Assembly: GCA_905182715.1 (NCBI GenBank)
Contig: CAJJCP010000006.1
Coordinates: 1 to 40,997 of the forward strand
Reading direction: 5' to 3'
DNA: 40,997 bases
Source: an uncultured Candidatus Poseidoniales archaeon
Lineage (GTDB): Archaea; Thermoplasmatota; Poseidoniia; Poseidoniales; Poseidoniaceae
Shown here piece after piece: positions 24,578-32,562 of this stretch; within the stretch, counting starts at the first letter, position 1; every line of letters begins with the position of its first letter. Both the position numbers and the translations under genes were made by a program. The notes below the pieces were generated by a model, which searched no databases, had not been told where the DNA came from, and worked only from the letters and a program-made list of their open reading frames with translations.

Positions 24578-24650
24578 GGGGGTCCCCTCGTAAACAACGT
24601 CGTTGCCGTCGGTAGCCTTGTAGTCGCCCGCATACACAACGGGGGCCCTT
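24578..24650 (-). repeat. GC-rich 72-bp repeat, copy B
   Basis: An imperfect repeat of 73 bases that is strikingly GC-rich against AT-rich surroundings. It begins GGGGGTCCCCTCG and ends ACAACGGGGGCCCTT on the plus strand, with TTGTAGTCGCCCG in the interior. It matches the reverse complement of 26739-26810 over its whole length, with GGGGxCCCC-type palindromes at both ends of each copy. It lies between the LVIVD gene and the PGF-CTERM gene. Confidence 0.7.
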
Positions 24651-24742
24651 GGAAACACTACCTTGGCCCTATTCAACTGATATGTGGTCTAATCATTGAT
24701 AAAATTAGATACATTTAATCATAATAAAAAATAGCAGCCTGC

Positions 24743-25710
24743 ATGAACAAGCAGTTCTTCACAACCTTTACACTTTTTTTGATTCTTCTTACTCCACTTG
24801 CATCATCAGAATCAAATGATGAATTTACTGTTAATACTAATCCACTTGAAATGACTACCGGAGATTACTTTCTTTATGATTTAGAAATTTCTGGGTGGTT
24901 AGATTCCATGGAATTTGAAGGCGTAGATGAGGTCCGAGAAAACAGTAATTCTGGGATGCGATTGGAATATGGTGGAGATTCGTGTCTCCAAACTGGGTGG
25001 AATGATTGTCGGTTTGGATTGCAGGAACTGGGGAATAAATATGACGATGATTTTCTCCAATGGAAGTGGAATCGACAATGATCAATTAGTGATACTGATG
25101 AAGTTTGAATCAACAAGAATTGTCTCGGATATGAAAGAGCAGGAAACAACAGTTCAGACAATCGATATGTGGTATACAATAGACAGTAAAGCATATCACG
25201 AAGAAGCCGTAGTTACTGTGATATCTTTGAACACAGAAACAGCAAGCAGTGAACCTGAGCATGTGAAGGCAGGAGACTCCTGGACCACAGATGAAACGAT
25301 TGAAATTACCCACAATGAAAAGTCAAGGATAAATGCAGAAGCATGGGAACATGAAACTGAAGTGATCGAAAGCGAAAACATCACGACGAACTACAATGCT
25401 GAAAGTGTTTCAAATGTTTATATCGGAAATACAAGTTACCAGTCTCTAAAAATTAAGTCACAGGAGATAGGATCTGAGGAAATGGATTATACCTATCGTG
25501 CGAAAACTGGAATGCCAATAAAAACGGAATCCTATGAAAATGGGAGCCTACAAATGATCGCGTACTTTAGTAGATTACAGTTGGACTAATGAGCCTATAC
25601 CAACTTCACAAGCAAATACTATTGCCGTTGGTGAGTTGCCAGGTTTCACAATAGTTTCTGCACTGATGTCGGCCCTTTTCGCTGTATATTTCGTTGCTCG
25701 GAAAGAATAG
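24743..25710 (+). CDS. Secreted PGF-CTERM surface protein, broken by two frameshifts
   Basis: The intact gene would encode about 322 aa. It starts with signal peptide MNKQFFTTFTLFLILLTPLA (frame of 24743, stop at 25081). It continues from about 25050 in the +1 frame, with FSNGSGIDNDQLVILMKFES and on to RLQLD (stop 25589). The third frame from about 25567 carries the end, PTSQANTIAVGELPGFTIVS and then a hydrophobic helix and ARKE. The PGF motif, helix and short basic tail are the archaeosortase PGF-CTERM signal. Deleting one T in TTTT (about 25050) and one in TTT (about 25566) restores a single frame. The body has no recognised domain and is probably a surface-attached protein. Confidence 0.65.
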
Positions 25711-25764
25711 TTTTATTATTTCTCGACGAACAAACTATACAACAAGTGAATAACGCATATCCAT

Positions 25765-25847
25765 GCATATGCGAGGGGAATTGCTGAACACCCTTGTACA
25801 CGCCCGTATCTATTGATGGGTTAGCAGTGGGTCGGTGCTAACGCTAC
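25765..25847 (+). repeat. Intergenic repeat, copy D (with 23-bp conserved core)
   Basis: About 83 bases that align with 28842-28927. They begin TGCGAGGGG, run through GAACACCCTTGTA, and end with the core 25824-25846, which is identical in 22 of 23 positions to the reverse complement of 26834-26856. Inside the unit GTTAGCA (25820-25826) and TGCTAAC (25836-25842) form a perfect 7-bp inverted repeat with a 9-base loop. No open frame is shared between copies, so it is probably not coding. Confidence 0.6.
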
Positions 25848-25931
25848 GGTTCAATATGGCCCATTTAGAGTCCTCAGATAGGGAGTTCCTCTTTTCTTGG
25901 GTTTATGGACAAACCCATGTATTCGCTAGTT

Positions 25932-26684
25932 TTAATCATCCAGTTGTTCACACCAGTCCGGGAAAATCGCTCTCTTATCATCAAAATAATCCTCATCGGC
26001 TCCACGCACAGAATCGATGTAAATTACACAAGAATCATCTGCGATTTCATTGGTTTGAACACCACTTTCAGAATCATAAAATGCTATGAACAATATTCGA
26101 TCACCATCAGAATCAATCTTGATTTCATATCTCCAAACTAAATCAATTTCATCGCCATCAATTATAAAAGTAGTTGTTAAATTATACCCTTCAGAACTCC
26201 ATTCAGTAAGCGACCCAGTTGATTCAGAACCCGTTCCATTAGAATAAAGCGTCATTGTATCTGTATAATTATACCACGTTCCAGCCAGTTCGGTTTGGTC
26301 TTGCTCTTCTGCTAAACTAGAAGCCCAAACATAAAGCACACCCGCGAGAACAACCGTGATGGCAACTAAGACAATTGGAATTATGACTGCAAGGGAAACC
26401 CAAAGAGCAGCCCTACTCTCATTCTTTGGTTGAATATACATTACCGATTGAGCACTAATTTGATAGGGCAATGTAGGTGATGCGTTGGTATTTGTTTGAT
26501 CCGAATAGTTGTTTGCTTTTTCGACACTTAACTCTGTTTTAGGTGGTTGATTTGGATTTGGCATCCAATCATTGCCATTCCACATCCAAAACCCATCATC
26601 ACTGATTTTAGTGAGTTGAACAGGAATCCATTTGGTGCCATCCCATTGATAGTGCCCATCTGGACTTATATTCCCAATCTCCAT
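25932..26684 (-). CDS. Membrane protein with W-x-W repeats and pilin-like hydrophobic segment
   Basis: A 250-aa protein. The N-terminal 50 residues contain two copies of a Trp motif, DGHYQWDGTKWIPVQ and DGFWMWNGNDWMPNP, a short repeat seen in Poseidoniales membrane proteins. One hydrophobic helix follows, AVIIPIVLVAITVVLAGVLY (about residue 98), continuing VWASSLAEEQ. This closely copies the N-terminal helix of archaeal type IV pilins, but here it is internal. The external domain (TWYNYTDTMTLYSNGTGSES and beyond) looks like a small beta-sandwich with two Cys near the end. Function is unknown. The coding sequence is AT-rich relative to neighbours. Confidence 0.7.
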   Translation of the reverse strand: MEIGNISPDGHYQWDGTKWIPVQLTKISDDGFWMWNGNDWMPNPNQPPKTELSVEKANNYSDQTNTNASPTLPYQISAQSVMYIQPKNESRAALWVSLAVIIPIVLVAITVVLAGVLYVWASSLAEEQDQTELAGTWYNYTDTMTLYSNGTGSESTGSLTEWSSEGYNLTTTFIIDGDEIDLVWRYEIKIDSDGDRILFIAFYDSESGVQTNEIADDSCVIYIDSVRGADEDYFDDKRAIFPDWCEQLDD

Positions 26685-26738
26685 GTATTATCCTAGATTA
26701 TGATTGATATATGTGTTTCTGCATAAGTCAGCGAACAT

Positions 26739-26810
26739 AAGGGGCCCCGTTGTAGACACGGGCGACTACAACGGTACCCACGGAGACACATACGACTACG
26801 AGGGGGCCCC
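26739..26810 (-). repeat. GC-rich 72-bp repeat, copy A
   Basis: Partner of 24578-24650 in inverted orientation. Bounded by GGGGCCCC palindromes at 26741-26748 and 26803-26810. Within it CCGTTGTAG (26747-26755) and CTACAACGG (26766-26774) form a perfect 9-bp hairpin with a 10-base loop. The hairpin partners are not fully preserved in copy B, so RNA structure is not proven. Confidence 0.7.
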
Positions 26811-26833
26811 TTTTACACACTCGTGTTTGAGTC

Positions 26834-26856
26834 TAGCGTTAGCACGGACCCACTGC
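26834..26856 (-). repeat. 23-bp conserved repeat core, copy A
   Basis: On the minus strand this reads GCAGTGGGTCCGTGCTAACG plus CTA. It matches 25824-25846 at 22 of 23 positions; a more diverged form is at 28904-28926. It lies about 23 bases upstream, in the same strand sense, of the GC-rich copy A. Confidence 0.65.
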
Positions 26857-26930
26857 AAGCCCTTTGATGTCCAACACTACACATGCGCCCACTCCATCCT
26901 GCCGGTCAGATGCCAGTTCAGATGCGCTGC

Positions 26931-28751
26931 TCAGTTTGCTGTGTTCCAATAGGACATTGGGTCCCAAGTCCCACCGACCACTGGCCAGCCTTCCTCACTC
27001 CATGTCAACGTGTTCGCTTGAATAAAAGCCCAAGCAATCCCGTCAGACCAAGGTTCTTCTTCATCGCCACCATCTGGGTAGAAGTGATGAGTAAAGACCT
27101 GAGTGTCCCCGTGTATGAAAATTGAAGGGTGGCCGGGACCGATGTACCCTGATGTTCGATCCATGACCAATGTGCCTCCACCCTCAAGCATCGAAACTCC
27201 GTTTGCATCAACATAGGGCCCGTCGATGGTTGTAGAACGACCAACATAGATCTCATAGGTTGATTCTGGACCTCCACAACATCTGAACCAGTTGACAAAG
27301 AGATAGTAGAAGTCGCCTTGTTTGTGAATGTAGGCGGCTTCTGTCCATGTATCCTCTTCGGCTTCTGGATCGAGGGGGCCATTTGCCAGATGAACAAAGG
27401 TGCCCGAAGCACCGTTATCCCAATCTTCACCGGTGAGGTGCTCACCAGTTGTCGAATTGACTTCAGTCATCCATATGTGGGCACCACCGTAGATGAGATA
27501 GGTTCGGCCGTCATCATCAGTAATTGTTGCAGGGTCCAAAGCCGGTGGCTCAGGTTCGTCGGTATTCGCTTCACCAAGCGGCTGGCAAAGAATCGGCGAT
27601 CCGTGATCTGTCCAAACCAAATTTGGAGCAGTTCCAGTGGCTTTGATCATTCCAATACACGATTCAGTTGAGTCTGGATTGCCCATTGCATTGCCAACTG
27701 GAACGGTGTAATACATGGTTCTGGCATCCAAGAATCCTGGAGCCCAATAGGCACCATCGTTGCTTGAAACAGATTGGGACACCCATGCTGGCTTTTCGCT
27801 CAACAGGCATTGACCTGGGCTAAAGGAGGTCTCATTGGGGAATATGTACCATGTTTCTAGACCGCAATTATAGCCATCTTCTTGCCCCTTTCCCGTGTTG
27901 GCAATCATCAACATACCATCAATTTCCACGATTTCAGAAGGATCGTGTACAACCCATTCTGCTTCCGCATAGTAGTAATTGCCATCGTAATTCATGCCGT
28001 TGAAGACCGTTTCGAGTGGATCAAGCGTCACGGGAGAATCGGACTGACGGGCTGTACTTTCAATTTCCAGAATGCGTTCTGCCATCATCATGCCAATAGC
28101 AACGCATCCATCGGGGGACGGGTGAAGTAAGTCTTCGTCGTAATATTCACGGTTGCTGGGTGTAATAGCGTCTCCCATGTCGAAAAAGTGAACGTTAGGA
28201 AGGGTGTTGGCAAGGGCTTCATAGCGAAGCTCCATCTCTTCCATGACCGCTTCACAGCCAACCATGCTCTCTGAATCAGACGGAATGTCATAGTAGGATG
28301 CAAGCATCACGTGCTTTGCGAAGGTTGAGACCTTATTGACCAAATCCACCATGTCACCTTGTGAAACATCATCAGATATGATTGCATCAAGAACGGCCCC
28401 CTCATCTTCATCGCAGTAGCCATCCACATCGTTTGCCCCACCGTTGATGATGACCCAATCCCAATTTTGTTCGACGAACTGAGACGGAATAGCGTAACTC
28501 TCTTCGATGACTTTGGCACCACTTTCGGCGTTGTTCAGCACTGCGAACCCTGCTTCCTCTCCCACGACCTCCGGGATGGTCGAGGCGTCTTCCCTGTTCC
28601 ATTCCATGACAGAGTCACCCATTCCCAACAGGGTTCGTTCTTCCGTGTTGAGATCAAATTCTTCTTCCAGTTCTTGTTCACTACCAAAGCAACCGGCTAT
28701 GCTTGAAAGAAGTAAAACCAGTGTAATTAGGAGTGCGCGCTGAGTGTCCAT
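26931..28751 (-). CDS. Lipoprotein: SGNH hydrolase fused to GH43 arabinanase-like domain
   Basis: A 606-aa exported enzyme. A lipobox LLSSIAGC makes Cys21 the lipid anchor. Residues about 40-235 are an SGNH/GDSL esterase: block I MGDS (Ser47), GGAND for block III, and DLLHPSPDG for the catalytic Asp-x-x-His. Residues about 245-600 are a five-bladed GH43 propeller: VHDPSEIVEIDG (general base Asp), AYWAPGF, ALDPATITDDDGRTYLIYGG, and EAAYIHKQGDFYYLFVNW with RCCGGPESTYEIYVGRS. The last block is typical of arabinan endo-1,5-alpha-L-arabinosidases. The fusion suggests deacetylation and hydrolysis of arabinan-type polysaccharide on the cell surface. Substrate is inferred. Confidence 0.88.
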   Translation of the reverse strand: MDTQRALLITLVLLLSSIAGCFGSEQELEEEFDLNTEERTLLGMGDSVMEWNREDASTIPEVVGEEAGFAVLNNAESGAKVIEESYAIPSQFVEQNWDWVIINGGANDVDGYCDEDEGAVLDAIISDDVSQGDMVDLVNKVSTFAKHVMLASYYDIPSDSESMVGCEAVMEEMELRYEALANTLPNVHFFDMGDAITPSNREYYDEDLLHPSPDGCVAIGMMMAERILEIESTARQSDSPVTLDPLETVFNGMNYDGNYYYAEAEWVVHDPSEIVEIDGMLMIANTGKGQEDGYNCGLETWYIFPNETSFSPGQCLLSEKPAWVSQSVSSNDGAYWAPGFLDARTMYYTVPVGNAMGNPDSTESCIGMIKATGTAPNLVWTDHGSPILCQPLGEANTDEPEPPALDPATITDDDGRTYLIYGGAHIWMTEVNSTTGEHLTGEDWDNGASGTFVHLANGPLDPEAEEDTWTEAAYIHKQGDFYYLFVNWFRCCGGPESTYEIYVGRSTTIDGPYVDANGVSMLEGGGTLVMDRTSGYIGPGHPSIFIHGDTQVFTHHFYPDGGDEEEPWSDGIAWAFIQANTLTWSEEGWPVVGGTWDPMSYWNTAN

Positions 28752-28760
28752 GGCATTACG

Positions 28761-28771
28761 CTCCGCCGGAG
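28761..28771. promoter_or_regulatory. Perfect palindrome upstream of the SGNH-GH43 gene
   Basis: CTCCG-C-CGGAG is an 11-base perfect inverted repeat 10 bases upstream of the lipoprotein start, near an AT-rich TATA-like stretch on the minus strand. It may be an operator or 5' hairpin; there is no direct evidence. Confidence 0.3.
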
Positions 28772-28841
28772 GCGTTTATGCTTTATTGCCAACAGTGATC
28801 GGCCGCATATGTTTCGAATCACAAGTGAACAAGTGGTTTGC

Positions 28842-28927
28842 TTATGTTTACGAGGGTTATGCTAAACGCCCTTCTAAACAAAACGCTTATTCAGAAGGGC
28901 TCTGAATGGGTCAGTTGGAACGCTACC
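28842..28927 (+). repeat. Intergenic repeat, copy C (diverged)
   Basis: Aligns with 25765-25847 along its length: TTTACGAGGG, AACGCCCTTCTA and the end GAATGGGTCAGTTGGAACG plus CTA. The core is degraded compared with the other two copies and the GTTAGCA/TGCTAAC hairpin is lost. The one-base length difference near CGAGGG breaks any shared reading frame. Confidence 0.5.
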
Positions 28928-29126
28928 GACGAATAGGACTGACTGCGAACTCTTTACAATCTCAAGTCTTGATAAATGGGATTCCGATAAATTTTTTGAT
29001 CCGTTCAAGGTTTTACGATGCGTGATGAAACACCCTTTGCTGAGATACTAAAAAGATTCAAACACCGATGTTCGATAATCAATTAACGGGTTAATACTGA
29101 TAAGAGTTCCCACTCACGACTGAATC

Positions 29127-30059
29127 ATGGGGGAGGGAAACAAACGGTTTTGGCAAACTGAAGTCCCCGAAAGAGCGCCCATAATGGCTTGGCTCATCTC
29201 ATGTGCAATCCTCACGGTTTGGAACCTCAGTCGTGGGCTGAATCTCTGGGCTGGATATAATTTTGGAGGCGTGATGATGGCTCTTTTGGCTGTTATGATT
29301 CTGTGGAAGGGACGTGCGCGTATCCCAGCTCTGCCGTTGTGGATTGGGTATTCGGCAACAATGCTCCATTTTATCGGAGGTTCATTAGGTGCTGCGGATA
29401 GCGGCTCTGGGCCCTTCTGCTTTGATGGGATGCAACCTGGTGAATGGTTGTGTGCAGATGGCTTGAACGGAATGTACCATGTCCACCCTTGGTGGGACAA
29501 GTTGGTCCACGGCATGAACAGCACAGCTATTGCTATTGCATGGTCGCTCGGTTGGAGAAGAATGTCCGAGCACAACGGTTGGCAACTCTCCCCTCAAGTT
29601 GTTGCGTTCACCGCTTTTTCCCTTAGCGTCGCCATCGGTGTGGCGTATGAAGTGTACGAGTTCTTTGGCAAGACCTTTTTCCAAACGATTGACCAGGGCG
29701 GATACGTCAACACGGCCTCCGATCTGGTAAGCGACATGTTAGGTGCAGGATTAGGCGTGTTGTTTACTCACTTCTACGACCCAATGAACAAAACTTCAGA
29801 CAAGAGCGGTCAATTGCCGCTTCCATCTCAATTGACGCTCACCAACAATGGTTCTATCCCACTCATGGCGATCGGCGCCATCCTCTCATTGGACTTCCTT
29901 TTGTTGAACGGGGGCATTGTCGACTCTGACTACGATTTGATTGGCCAGTTGATGCTTGGTTCCCTCTTCGTTTCAGGATTCATGGTCGCACGTTGCCTCT
30001 TCCAAAATTCGCAGGCAAACAAAACCGATGCTTCGGAACAAATTGGAATGTCTTCCTAA
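29127..30059 (+). CDS. YjdF/DUF2238-like integral membrane protein
   Basis: A 310-aa protein with about eight transmembrane helices. The block PWWDKLVHGMNSTAIAIAW, the helix ending GVAYEVYEFFGKTFF, and YVNTASDLVSDMLGAGLG carry the D-K-x-x-H, Y-E-x-x-E and D-x-x-x-D residues conserved in YjdF-type (DUF2238) proteins. The role of the family is unknown. An extra Cys pair (FCFDGMQPGEWLC) sits in the loop before the first conserved block. The ATG at 29127 is the first in frame and gives a short charged N-terminus before helix 1. Confidence 0.75.
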   Translation: MGEGNKRFWQTEVPERAPIMAWLISCAILTVWNLSRGLNLWAGYNFGGVMMALLAVMILWKGRARIPALPLWIGYSATMLHFIGGSLGAADSGSGPFCFDGMQPGEWLCADGLNGMYHVHPWWDKLVHGMNSTAIAIAWSLGWRRMSEHNGWQLSPQVVAFTAFSLSVAIGVAYEVYEFFGKTFFQTIDQGGYVNTASDLVSDMLGAGLGVLFTHFYDPMNKTSDKSGQLPLPSQLTLTNNGSIPLMAIGAILSLDFLLLNGGIVDSDYDLIGQLMLGSLFVSGFMVARCLFQNSQANKTDASEQIGMSS

Positions 30060-30275
30060 GTCCAAGCCCTTCCACTGAGATGACGTCCAAGGAGAAGAAG
30101 TACGAGATTCATATCGTACCTTGATGAGAATTAAGCAAGAGAGGGTCACGGTATCTGGACGGTTGGGTATTCAGCATTCTTCTTTTTTGGTGGCACGGCA
30201 TTGGCTGTGCTGTTCATTGCGATCTTTTGAAATAAAATTCGTTTCAATACTTATTCAGGTCTCTTTCAGGTTCGC
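30060..30275. other. Intergenic region with a possible broken membrane peptide
   Basis: No intact gene in 216 bases. A frame ending at about 30229 encodes GHGIWTVGYSAFFFFGGTAL plus AVLFIAIF, a convincing transmembrane helix, and an ATG at 30080 in another frame encodes MTSKEKKYEIHIVP. The two might be parts of one small membrane protein broken by a frameshift, but there is no homology to support it. GTACGA (30100-30105) and TCGTAC (30114-30119) form a 6-bp inverted repeat. Confidence 0.3.
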
Positions 30276-31298
30276 TCAAGAGCGCATCCAGAGATGAACC
30301 GTTTCATCTCCCCATTGCTCTGTAGTCGTGTGAGAAAGCCCCGCTGAAGAAAGGCGTTCAGCATCAATGTTAGAAGCCACAGGTTGTAAGTGCGTGACTT
30401 CACTGTGAATAAGATAGAATTCATCAACCAAACCTTGGTCGAGGAAATTAGCAATCGTTGTTGGGCCACCTTCAACCATCAGTCGTTGGATTTCTTGGTC
30501 ACCCAAAAGATTGAGCAGTGCAGGTAAGGAACTGAATTCTTCCCCCATCACAAGGGTCTGATGTTCATCGGTAAGCAAAATTGCATCTTCCGGTGTACGC
30601 TGATTCGGATCGATAATGACGCGAAGAGGTTGGCGTTCTGTTTTTACGCGTCGGACGGTCAATTGGGGATTGTCACGGACTACCGTTTCAACACCGACTA
30701 GAACTGCGTCACATTCTTTGCGAAGCGCATGTACATGGTCGAGACAAACCTCTGAAGTGAAACGTTGAGCTTCGAGACTACGGTCATCGACTGAGCCATG
30801 TGTATCCACTGCCATTTTGACGGTCACCAACGGGTGTCGATGTTGGCACCAATGTAAGAACGGTCGCATTTGGATTGCAGCCTCTGCTTCTAACAGGCCT
30901 TGCCGGACTAGAATGCCAGCGTCTTGGAGAACTTGGATTCCTTTTCCACGGACGGTTGGGTTCGGGTCATAGTGCGCAACAATGACCTCTTTGACTCCAG
31001 CCCACATCAGTGCCTCCGTACATGGAGGGGTGCGTCCGAAGTGATTGCAAGGCTCAAGCGTGACATAAGCAACAGCCCCATTCGGAGAGTGGCCGTTCGA
31101 TTCGGCATCATGGATCGCCATCTGTTCTGCATGAAGTCCGCCGAGGTGGTCATGCCAACCTTCAGCAATGACTTCTCCATCCTTGACCAATACACAACCA
31201 ACGAGAGGGTTCGGGCTGACCTTGCCTCTACCACGTTCTGCGACTTCCAGGGCTCGTTGCATGAACCCCTTTTCGTCTACAGTCCAGAGACTCGCCAT
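30276..31298 (-). CDS. ribD: Bifunctional riboflavin biosynthesis deaminase/reductase
   Basis: RibD deaminates and then reduces the pyrimidine intermediate of riboflavin synthesis. The N-terminal deaminase domain (about 1-145) has the zinc site: HAEQMAI (His-Ala-Glu) and TLEPCNHFGRTPPC with both cysteines. The C-terminal reductase domain has TVKMAVDTHGSVDD, DAVLVGVETVVRDNPQLTVR and LMVEGGPTTIANFLDQGLVD. At 340 aa it is close to bacterial RibD. Fusion of the two domains is a bacterial arrangement; most euryarchaea use separate enzymes with reversed order, so the gene was probably acquired. No other rib gene is nearby. Confidence 0.95.
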   Translation of the reverse strand: MASLWTVDEKGFMQRALEVAERGRGKVSPNPLVGCVLVKDGEVIAEGWHDHLGGLHAEQMAIHDAESNGHSPNGAVAYVTLEPCNHFGRTPPCTEALMWAGVKEVIVAHYDPNPTVRGKGIQVLQDAGILVRQGLLEAEAAIQMRPFLHWCQHRHPLVTVKMAVDTHGSVDDRSLEAQRFTSEVCLDHVHALRKECDAVLVGVETVVRDNPQLTVRRVKTERQPLRVIIDPNQRTPEDAILLTDEHQTLVMGEEFSSLPALLNLLGDQEIQRLMVEGGPTTIANFLDQGLVDEFYLIHSEVTHLQPVASNIDAERLSSAGLSHTTTEQWGDETVHLWMRS

Positions 31299-31497
31299 AC
31301 CCCTTCCACATCGCTCGGGTTCAAGACCTCTTGCATTTTACTTCACCCGTACTGTATGCAAAAAGGCCATTGCAAGTATATTCGGCTTGTCCAAATCCAA
31401 AATATGCAGTATGAGTTGATTCCTACCCGAAATAAATTACGCAAGTACACAGCCGTAGTAGAGAAGGTTTGAAACCAAACACCTGCCTCTTCTAAGC

Positions 31498-32562
31498 ATG
31501 TCAAACGATGATGCGGACCAAGTGCCCGTTGCTCTTAGCTTCGAACCCGACCTGTCCACAAAACAGAAAAAAGGCGCACACAAGCCTCTTTATGCAGAAG
31601 TTTTTACTCAAAAGCCGACGAAAGCGAAAGCCATCACATGCGTTCACCTTTTGGTAAACCCTTTCGCTGGTAAGAAAAAGGGAAGAAAAATTGGCGAGCA
31701 CGCCAAAGCCCTCCTCGAAAAAGAAGGGAAAACGGTCGATATCCATTTTTCAGACTACAGTGGCCATCTAAGCAAAATCGCTCAAGAGATCGATGCATCT
31801 GATGGCGACATCTTCGCTGTTGTTGGTGGAGATGGGAGTCTATCGGAAGTGATTACAGGGCGAATGAATGCAAAACCAGATGGAGGCGATTTATTCGCTC
31901 TTATCCCTGCAGGTACTGGTAACTCGATGGCAAATGACCTCCGCCTTACAACAACTGAGCAAGCCATTCACAGTCTCGTTCATGGTGCGCGTCAAAACCT
32001 CGACCTCGCGAGAGTGGAAATGGTCAATGGCCTTCCGGGTTCTGAAAATGGTCGAACAGTTCGATACAGTCACAATCTCGTCACATGGGGCCTCGGCGTT
32101 GATTCAACACTTAAGGCAGAAAAAATGCGATGGATGGGTCCAATAAGGTACGATGTCGGTATTCTCATGGCGATTATGGCCAATAACCGCCGTCATGCAA
32201 CATTGACCATCGATGGCGAAGAAATGAAAGGCGATTATACGCTCTTTTTGATTCAGAACAGCCAAACTGGGGGTTCGATGTTGCCTTTAGCACCAGGAGC
32301 TTCGCTCGATGATGGTCTAATGGATATTGGTATCTTGAAGAAAATGACGCGCAGAGATGTGCTCAAAGCCTTTGGCATGCTCAAAAGTGAGGGGCGGCAT
32401 GTGTTTCACCCACGCGTTGATTACCACAAATTCAGAACCTTATCAATCGAAACACCGGCTCCGGCTGCAATCAATGTTGATGGAGAGAACATCGGCTCTA
32501 CGCCGCTTAATATGGAAGTTTTACCAGGCGCAGTACAAATCTGCGTGCCTCACTCAGAATGA
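31498..32562 (+). CDS. Diacylglycerol kinase-family lipid kinase
   Basis: This 354-aa protein has the DAGKc/sphingosine-kinase-like catalytic fold. LLVNPFAGKKKGRKIG is the first strand and nucleotide loop, VVGGDGSLSEVITG the family GGDGT-like signature (here GGDGS), and LIPAGTGNSMANDL the second conserved block. The C-terminal domain ends INVDGENIGSTPLNMEVLPG, as in YegS-like kinases. It likely phosphorylates a membrane lipid or polyprenol, possibly in archaeal ether-lipid recycling; the exact substrate cannot be told. The first ~45 residues are charged and variable. The 3' end overlaps the convergent lipoprotein gene by 9 bases. Confidence 0.88.
   Translation: MSNDDADQVPVALSFEPDLSTKQKKGAHKPLYAEVFTQKPTKAKAITCVHLLVNPFAGKKKGRKIGEHAKALLEKEGKTVDIHFSDYSGHLSKIAQEIDASDGDIFAVVGGDGSLSEVITGRMNAKPDGGDLFALIPAGTGNSMANDLRLTTTEQAIHSLVHGARQNLDLARVEMVNGLPGSENGRTVRYSHNLVTWGLGVDSTLKAEKMRWMGPIRYDVGILMAIMANNRRHATLTIDGEEMKGDYTLFLIQNSQTGGSMLPLAPGASLDDGLMDIGILKKMTRRDVLKAFGMLKSEGRHVFHPRVDYHKFRTLSIETPAPAAINVDGENIGSTPLNMEVLPGAVQICVPHSE

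Larger units (their letters stand above)
26685..26930. other. Intergenic region holding the most complete repeat unit
   Basis: This 246-bp space carries the core repeat (26834-26856) and, about 23 bases away on the same strand, the GC-rich 72-bp repeat (26739-26810). A long plus-strand frame at 26704-26952 passes through both but has no homology and different flanks, so it is not called a gene. Confidence 0.55.
28752..29126. other. 375-bp intergenic region with palindrome and repeat
   Basis: It contains the promoter side of the SGNH-GH43 gene with a perfect palindrome at 28761-28771, the diverged repeat unit at 28842-28927, and the upstream region of the YjdF-like gene. No open frame with coding character is seen. 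Confidence 0.5.

Noticed and set aside
25820-25842. GTTAGCA/TGCTAAC as an integron attC site
   Set aside because: The order and spacing do not fit RYYYAAC...GTTRRRY with L-boxes, and no integron integrase is present.
26704-26952. Plus-strand open frame through the GC-rich repeat
   Set aside because: Substitutions between copies A and B are not biased to third codon positions, flanks differ and no homology is seen, so the frame is incidental.
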